Shown here one piece after another: positions 58,871 to 64,000 of a DNA stretch of 64,000 nucleotides. Below the pieces are notes generated by a model that saw only the letters and a program-made list of their open reading frames with translations, was not told where the DNA came from and did not search any database. The translations under genes were made by a program, and so were the position numbers. Numbering within the stretch: the first letter of the stretch is position 1; every line of letters starts with the position of its first letter. Origin of the DNA: Schistosoma mansoni (taxonomy: Eukaryota; Platyhelminthes; Trematoda; Strigeidida; Schistosomatidae); contig NC_031497.1 of NCBI RefSeq assembly GCF_000237925.1, forward strand, positions 8,303,675 through 8,367,674, in the 5' to 3' direction.

Positions 58871-59491
58871 CTTACTTACTTACGCCTGTTACTCCCAATG
58901 GAGCATAGGCCGCCGACAAGTTTTCTCCAACACACTCTGTCCTGGGCCTTCTTTTCTAGTTCTATCCAGTTCTTGTTCATTCTTCTCATGTCTGTCTCTA
59001 TTTCTCGGCGTAATGTGTTCTTTGGTCTTCCTCTTCTCCTTTGACCTTCAGGATTCCATGTGAGGGCTTGTCTTGTGACACAATTAGGTGATTTCCTCAA
59101 AGTGTGCCTAATCCACTTCCAGCGCTTCTTCCTGATTTCTTCCTCCACTGGAATCTGGTTTGTTGTCTCCCACAGTAACTTGTTGCTGATAGTGTCTGGC
59201 CAACGGATCCGAAGTATCTTGCGTAGACAGCTGTTAATAAACACTTGTATCTTCTGGATGATGGCTTTCGTATTTCTCCACGTCTCCGCCCCATACAGAA
59301 GAACTGTCTTGACATTTGTATTGAAAATTCTAACCTTGGTGTTGGTTGACAATTGTTTTGAGCTCCAGATGTTTTTCAGCTGTAGGTATGCTGCTCTTGT
59401 TTTGCCGATCCTCGCCCTCACACCTGCATCTGATCCACCGTGTTCATCAATGATGCTGTCCAGATATGTAAAGGTTTCCACATCCTCCAAA
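58871..59491 (-). mobile_element. LINE-C 3' half, right arm
   Basis: C-terminal module of an SR2-like LINE with an open frame (59529-58876) ending [12 protein letters not shown], then the (GTAA)n tail at 58862-58875. It belongs to the same LINE-C as 62727-64000, from which it is separated only by the inserted LINE-A. The sequence GAAGC|TTTGGAGGATG is split exactly at the insertion. Confidence 0.9.
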
Positions 59492-59576
59492 GTATCACAG
59501 CCCTCTCGCAAATAAATGAAATGGAACATTCAGCTGACAATTATATTCTCGTTCATACAAGAAACAATTCAATTTG

Positions 59577-59625
<49 letters not shown>

Positions 59626-59756
59626 CCATATCGCTAATTCACCCCCTTTTATCCCCAATTTGTGTAACCTTACTTTTCATCTTATGCAGCAGCTCGCTCT
59701 TGGTGGAAAATCTGTCCTATCTAAACGATCTCCAGTCACTGACTGGTTGAAAGTGA

Positions 59757-61277
59757 ATGCTTCCACCGATTATGAATACTGAAGCAGTCTTTCTGAAACC
59801 ACGTACGCCGTTCAAGCTGGCTTCCTTCAACGTTCGCACACTAATGCAGATCAGACAACAGATAGGGCTGGCTATGTCTTTGGAAGGTCTTAATGTTGAC
59901 GTTTGTTGTCTATCCGAGACCCGCATTCAAGACTCTAGTGAAGTACTACAAATCCGCTCTCCATCTGTCGCCTCGAAAAGCTTGTTTCACGTGCGCTTAT
60001 CCGGGGACCCTGTGGCATCTTCGTCTGGTCTTGCTGGCGTTGGTGTCGCACTAAGCGCTAGGGCTGAGGCAGCACTAATCGATTGGATCCCCATCAACAG
60101 TCGGTTATGTGCTGTTAGATTAGAAAGTTCCATCAAAGTGAGAAGAAATCGGCGTGAGAAACGGTGTCTTTTCGTCATCTCCGCCTATGCCCCGACAGAT
60201 TGCAGCCCGGATGCAATCAAGGATGAGTTTTACCACCAGTTAACTGTTCTTCTCCAGAAAGCGCGTTCGACAGATATTGTAGTATTAGCTGGAGACTTGA
60301 ATGCTCAGGTCGGGCGTCTAGGCACAGAAGAGAGTCGTTTAGGTGGCCGATGGGGACTTGTTGGTCGCAGGACAGATAACGGGGACCGTTTGCTGCAACT
60401 GTGCACAGACCACAACCTGTTTCTGGCCAGCACTAACTTCCGGCACAGTCATCGCCGGTGTGCCACCTGGCGTCCTCCCTCTGCATCCCAAGCCTGGACT
60501 CAGATTGATCACATCGCGATCAGCTACCGCTGGCGTGGTTGTGTACAAGACTGCCGCTCCTTTTGGAGTACCTATCTGGAGTCTGATCATGCCCTGGTCT
60601 GCGCCAATCTCACCTTACTTTTCAGTGGCCGAAGGATTGACCACCACCAACGGATTGATGTTAGTAAACTGGTTGCAACTTCTGTTGCAAGTAAGTATCG
60701 AGCGGAGCTAGCCTCTAGGCTAGCTACCACCCCACCGAAAAGTATAGATGAGCATTGGTTGCTTCTTCACGACGCCATGAAAATGGCGAGTAAAGGCGCT
60801 TGCGGCCTCGCGAAACGTCCCGCTTACAAGCACTGGGTTTCTTCTGGCTCCTTACAACTGATGGAAGCCCGTCGGTCTACTCTGGGTGACCGTGAGTATG
60901 ACCACAAACGAAGGCTGTTACGTAATGAAATTGGGCAAAGCTTGCGTAAGGACCGAGAAGCCTGGTGGTCGGAGCGTGCTAATGAGATGGAAGCAGCAGC
61001 TGCATCTGGTAACTGCCGGAAGCTCTTCCAACTCATCCGAGCCACTGGCAGCAAGAAGTCTGGTGTGAGTGAAACAATCTACGAGGATGACGGGATGCCA
61101 ATCACTAACATCTCTCGACGTCTTGGACGATGGGCTGAATTTTTCGAAGGGCAGTTCAATTGGCCTGCTGCTCCGGCAACATCGACCAGTTTATCCTGCC
61201 CCCCATGGCCGGTGACGACTGATCCACCAAACGAGGCGGAAGTCCGCAAGGAACTCCAACTCTTGAAATGTTACTAA
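59757..61277 (+). CDS. LINE-A endonuclease and linker ORF (506 aa), right arm
   Basis: Same protein, residue for residue, as 49503-51023, including the premature TAA after QLLKCY. Endonuclease motifs lie at the same positions (CLSETRI 51-57, GDLNAQVG 179-186, SDHALV 276-281). Because both arms share the stop, it arose before the duplication. The next frame restarts at 61353 with no intervening frameshift. Confidence 0.85.
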   Translation: MLPPIMNTEAVFLKPRTPFKLASFNVRTLMQIRQQIGLAMSLEGLNVDVCCLSETRIQDSSEVLQIRSPSVASKSLFHVRLSGDPVASSSGLAGVGVALSARAEAALIDWIPINSRLCAVRLESSIKVRRNRREKRCLFVISAYAPTDCSPDAIKDEFYHQLTVLLQKARSTDIVVLAGDLNAQVGRLGTEESRLGGRWGLVGRRTDNGDRLLQLCTDHNLFLASTNFRHSHRRCATWRPPSASQAWTQIDHIAISYRWRGCVQDCRSFWSTYLESDHALVCANLTLLFSGRRIDHHQRIDVSKLVATSVASKYRAELASRLATTPPKSIDEHWLLLHDAMKMASKGACGLAKRPAYKHWVSSGSLQLMEARRSTLGDREYDHKRRLLRNEIGQSLRKDREAWWSERANEMEAAAASGNCRKLFQLIRATGSKKSGVSETIYEDDGMPITNISRRLGRWAEFFEGQFNWPAAPATSTSLSCPPWPVTTDPPNEAEVRKELQLLKCY

Positions 61278-61352
61278 TCACCTGGCCCAGATGACTTACC
61301 TCCGGCTCTTTTTAAAGATGGTGGTGACTTTCTGGCTAAGGAACTGACTGCG

Positions 61353-62480
61353 TTGTTTGGAAAGGTTTGGGAGGAAGAAAGTGTTCCAACATCATGGAAT
61401 GAGTCGATAGTCGTCCCTATTTTTAAAAAGGGTTCACGTTGTTCCTGTGATAACTATCGGGGGATAAGTCTTCTTCCGATTGCGTCCAAACTATTGGATT
61501 CTGTCATTCTTCGTAGGTTGTTTAAAACCCGAAAACGATTGACTCGCGAGGAGCAGGCTGGTTTTCGTTCTAGTCGAGGATGCATCTATCATATCTTCAC
61601 CCTCCGCCAAATGTTAGAACACCGTCATACTTGTCACAGGCCAACAATTTTAGTGTTTCTTGACATCAGAGCTGCCTTCGATTCGTTGGACAGGACTGTT
61701 CTCTGGGATTGTCTGTTGAAGAAGGGTGTGCCTGAGAAGTTCATTAACATCTTAAAGGCCCTGTATACGAACACCTCAGGCAGAGTGAGGGCATACAACC
61801 ACCTTTCTCCCTTGTTCCATTCAAGCAGTGGAGTTAGGCAGGGTTGCCCGATCTCACCATTCCTCTTCAACTTTGCTATCGACGACACCCTGGAAACAGC
61901 CCTGATGGATGTAAGTAATGGCGGTGTGGATATGTTGCTTGGAGAAAGACTTCTCGACTTTGAGTATGCGGATGATATTGTCTTACTGTGCGATAACGCC
62001 CAAGGCATGCAATCTGCACTTAGTCAGTTGGCAATCAGTGTCCGCAAGTACGGTATCTGCTTTGCACCCTCCAAGTGCAAGGTACTCCTACAAGACTGGC
62101 AGGATTCTCATCCTGTACTCACCCTGGATGGTGAGCAGATTGGAGTAGTTGAGAAGTTCGTGTATCTAGGTAGCCATATAAGTGCTGGTGGTGGCGTGAG
62201 TGATGAGATTGATGCACGTATAATGAAAGCCAGAACGGCTTCGGTGGCTTGGACATGTTTTACGAATGTCGTCCCAGAGGCTTCCACGTCGTGCATTATT
62301 TGCCGACTCTGGGACTGGTTGGAGAAAGCGGAGAGGAGGTCAGTGTATGACATGGTGTCGTGGCATGAAAGAAAGCTGCAAAGGGCTAGCTTCTGTTGGT
62401 CCTTCACGACTCCCTGGCTGGGGTCCGAGGGATGGTGCAACACAGTGGCTAGAGACGTTATCAGATATGGCTCAGAATAG
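61353..62480 (+). CDS. LINE-A reverse transcriptase ORF (375 aa) with fused aberrant tail
   Basis: RT core as in the left copy (FLDIRAAFDS 102-111, VRQGCPISPF 161-170, EYADDIVLL 204-212) with one replacement (FRSSRGC versus FRSGRGC). After DEIDARIMKAR the ~290-bp deletion joins the frame to TASVAWTCFTNVVPEAST, a non-native reading of the 3' coding region. The last ~80 residues are therefore not the normal C-terminal module. Confidence 0.8.
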   Translation: MFGKVWEEESVPTSWNESIVVPIFKKGSRCSCDNYRGISLLPIASKLLDSVILRRLFKTRKRLTREEQAGFRSSRGCIYHIFTLRQMLEHRHTCHRPTILVFLDIRAAFDSLDRTVLWDCLLKKGVPEKFINILKALYTNTSGRVRAYNHLSPLFHSSSGVRQGCPISPFLFNFAIDDTLETALMDVSNGGVDMLLGERLLDFEYADDIVLLCDNAQGMQSALSQLAISVRKYGICFAPSKCKVLLQDWQDSHPVLTLDGEQIGVVEKFVYLGSHISAGGGVSDEIDARIMKARTASVAWTCFTNVVPEASTSCIICRLWDWLEKAERRSVYDMVSWHERKLQRASFCWSFTTPWLGSEGWCNTVARDVIRYGSE

Positions 62481-62726
62481 AAGCCAGTGGCGTGCCTGCT
62501 GTAACCTTCTTATACTTTCTTCATAAAGAGTGGCTAGAACTTTCCTAACTGAGAGAGCTCTTCTGGTTGTACATTCAGTTCCCCCCATCATTACTCTTCC
62601 CTTTTTCTTTTTTTTCCTTCTTTTATATATACGCATCTTAATCCTTCTCCCATTCTCATTTTGTGTAGCGCATATGTATCCGGTGCCCTTTGTACCAATA
62701 TATATGTGATTAAATAAATAAATAAA

Positions 62727-64000
62727 GCTTCTCCGTCAAGTGTAATTTGATTGGTGCATATTGTATTGTATCGGAGAATCTTGCTTTTCCCTTTGTTTAT
62801 ATTGAGACCTACTGCTGCTGAGGCTGCTGCTACATTGGTCGTTTTCTCCTGCATTTGTTGTTGCGTTTGTGATAGAAGAACCAGATCATCCGCGAAGTCT
62901 AAATCGTCAAGATGCATCCTGCCTGTCCACTGTATCCCGTGCTTTCCTCCAGATGTTGACGTCTTCATAATCCAGTCGATCACCAGGAGAAAGAGAAAGG
63001 GTGAGAGTAAGCAACCTTGTCTAACACTGGTCTTTACTTCAAACGAGTCGGTGAGTTGTCCTCCGTGGACGATTTGGCAGTTTAGTCCATCATAGGAGTT
63101 CCGTATGATATTGACTATCTTCTCAGGCACGCCGTAGTGTCGAAGAAGCCTCCATAGTGTCGTCCTGTTCATGCTATCAAATGCCTTCTCGTAGTCAATG
63201 AAGTTGATGTAGAGTGATGAATTCCATTCGATTGATTGTTCCACAATGATACGTAGAGTTGCGATTTGATCTGTGCACGATCTATCTTTACGAAATCCAG
63301 CTTGTTGATCTCGAAGTTGGGCGTCCACGGAATCCTTCATCCTGTTTAACAATACTCTGTTGAAGACTTTTCCTGGTATTGAGAGAAGAGTGATGCCCCT
63401 GTAATTGTCGCACTTGCTGAGATCGCCTTTCTTTGGTATCTTGATCAGAAGTCCTTTTTTCCAGTCTTTTGGTACTTGTTCTTCATCCCAAATCTTACTG
63501 AAGAGGATGTGGAGTATCTTGGCAGTTGCTGCTACGTTTGCCTTCAGTGCCTCCGCCGGGATGTTGTCTGGTCCCGCTGCTTTGCCGCTCTTGATTTGTC
63601 TAATGGCCATGCTGATCTCTTCAATTGTTGGTGGGCCAACATCGATTGGGAGGTCTGTGGGTGCTGCTTCGATGTTGGGTGGGTTCAGTGGAGTTGGTCG
63701 ATTCAAGAGTTCTTTGAAGTGTTCTACCCACCTGTTTCGTTGTTCTTCAATGTCGGTGGTTACTTTGCCTTCCTTGCATTTCACTGGTCTTTCTGGCTTA
63801 TGGTAATTTCCAGCAAGTTTCTTTGTTGTATCATACAGTTGTCTCATGTTTCTCTCTTTTGCAGCCTTTTCCGCTGTCATCACTAAATCTTCCACATATT
63901 TACGTTTGTCGGTTCTGATGCTCCTCTTCACTTGCTTGTTTGCCTCTGTGTATTCGGCTTGTGCCTTGGCTTTTTCCGCTCTTGTTCGGCTGGTATTGAT
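62727..64000 (-). CDS. LINE-C (SR2-like) reverse transcriptase, interrupted by LINE-A; runs off the window
   Basis: Open from the window edge (AEKAKAQAEYTEANKQVKRS) through the linker (GKAAGPDNIPAEALK) to RT motifs: KIPKKGDLSKCDNYRGITLL (164-183 of the frame from 63931), RDQQAGFRKDRSC (207-219), INFIDYEKAFDS (242-253), [12 protein letters not shown] (303-314), DLDFADDLVLL (343-353), then ITLDGEA, where LINE-A is inserted at 62727. No stop or frameshift was seen in the part shown. With 58871-59491 it makes a young SR2-like element that was open until the insertion. The upstream endonuclease should lie beyond 64000. Confidence 0.9.

Larger units (their letters stand above)
58105..62224 (-). repeat. 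Inverted duplication, right arm (~4.1 kb)
   Basis: Inverse partner of 48556-52671. The inner border is at CCAATGG (58105) within LINE-B. The outer border is near ATGAAAGCCAGA (62224), where this LINE-A shows a ~290-bp internal deletion. Very few differences were seen: LINE-C Arg/Trp, LINE-A RT Ser/Gly, and the microsatellite length. Confidence 0.9.
59492..62726 (+). mobile_element. LINE-A copy 3 inserted in LINE-C
   Basis: A 3.2-kb element opposite to its host LINE-C. The 5' UTR (59492-59756) includes an (ATT)n run at 59580-59623. The endonuclease ORF (59757-61277) and RT ORF (61353-62480) follow, then a 3' UTR with GTGTAGCGCATATGTATCC and (TAAA)n at 62711-62726. It differs from copy 2 by a ~290-bp deletion near 62238 and by a diverged 3' UTR. 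Confidence 0.9.

Noticed and set aside
1-64000. CRISPR arrays, bacterial operons, plasmid origins
   Set aside because: Composition, spliced introns and retrotransposons show a eukaryotic nuclear genome; no regularly spaced short repeats were seen.

Overview
This window looks like nuclear DNA of a blood fluke (Schistosoma or a close trematode relative). Three things point there: SMalpha-type SINEs carrying a hammerhead ribozyme, SR2-like RTE-clade LINEs plus related LINE families, and AT-rich host genes with 35-45 nt introns. The species cannot be named from the sequence alone. There are 200 N at 30122-30321.

Host genes are sparse. (1) The last coding exon of an unrecognised gene lies at 894-1285 (+). 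(2) A complete ribosomal protein S2 (uS5) gene lies at 20725-21551 (-), two exons split by a 41-nt intron. (3) A complete six-exon secretory carrier membrane protein (SCAMP) gene spans 35126-45356 (-). Its splice phases all agree and give a 334-residue protein; its larger introns hold LINE and SINE debris. (4) A short orphan ORF at 54686-54871 (+) looks coding but is unrecognised.

Most other identifiable sequence is retrotransposon. I name the repeat families locally. LINE-A has an endonuclease plus RT ORF and a (TAAA)n or (TAAT)n tail; copies lie at 14.9-18.1, 40.5-41.0, 47.8-51.3 and 59.5-62.7 kb. LINE-B is a sister family with a (CTGA)n tail; pieces lie at 32.2-33.2, 39.6-39.9, 42.0-43.0, 52.4-52.7 and 57.8-58.4 kb. 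LINE-C is SR2-like with a (GTAA)n tail; copies lie at 8.9-11.8, 31.2-31.5, 37.4-38.9, 47.2-47.8, 51.3-51.9, 52.9-53.5, 58.9-59.5 and 62.7-64.0 kb. CR1-like pieces lie at 24.5-26.8 and 46.3 kb. Element E is a ~530 bp non-autonomous element whose 3' end matches LINE-A. Repeats D, G and X are dispersed and unclassified. There are SMalpha SINEs, a Ty3/gypsy pol fossil (6.2-7.3 kb) and a solo LTR (10.2-10.7 kb).

The strongest structural signal is a ~4.1 kb, nearly identical inverted duplication (48556-52671 versus 58105-62224) around a 5.4 kb spacer. It carries LINE-A nested in LINE-C plus a LINE-B tail. The other notable signals are two fold-back SINEs that look like snap-back cDNA, one hammerhead with an intact core, and the LINE-A/element-E partnership.
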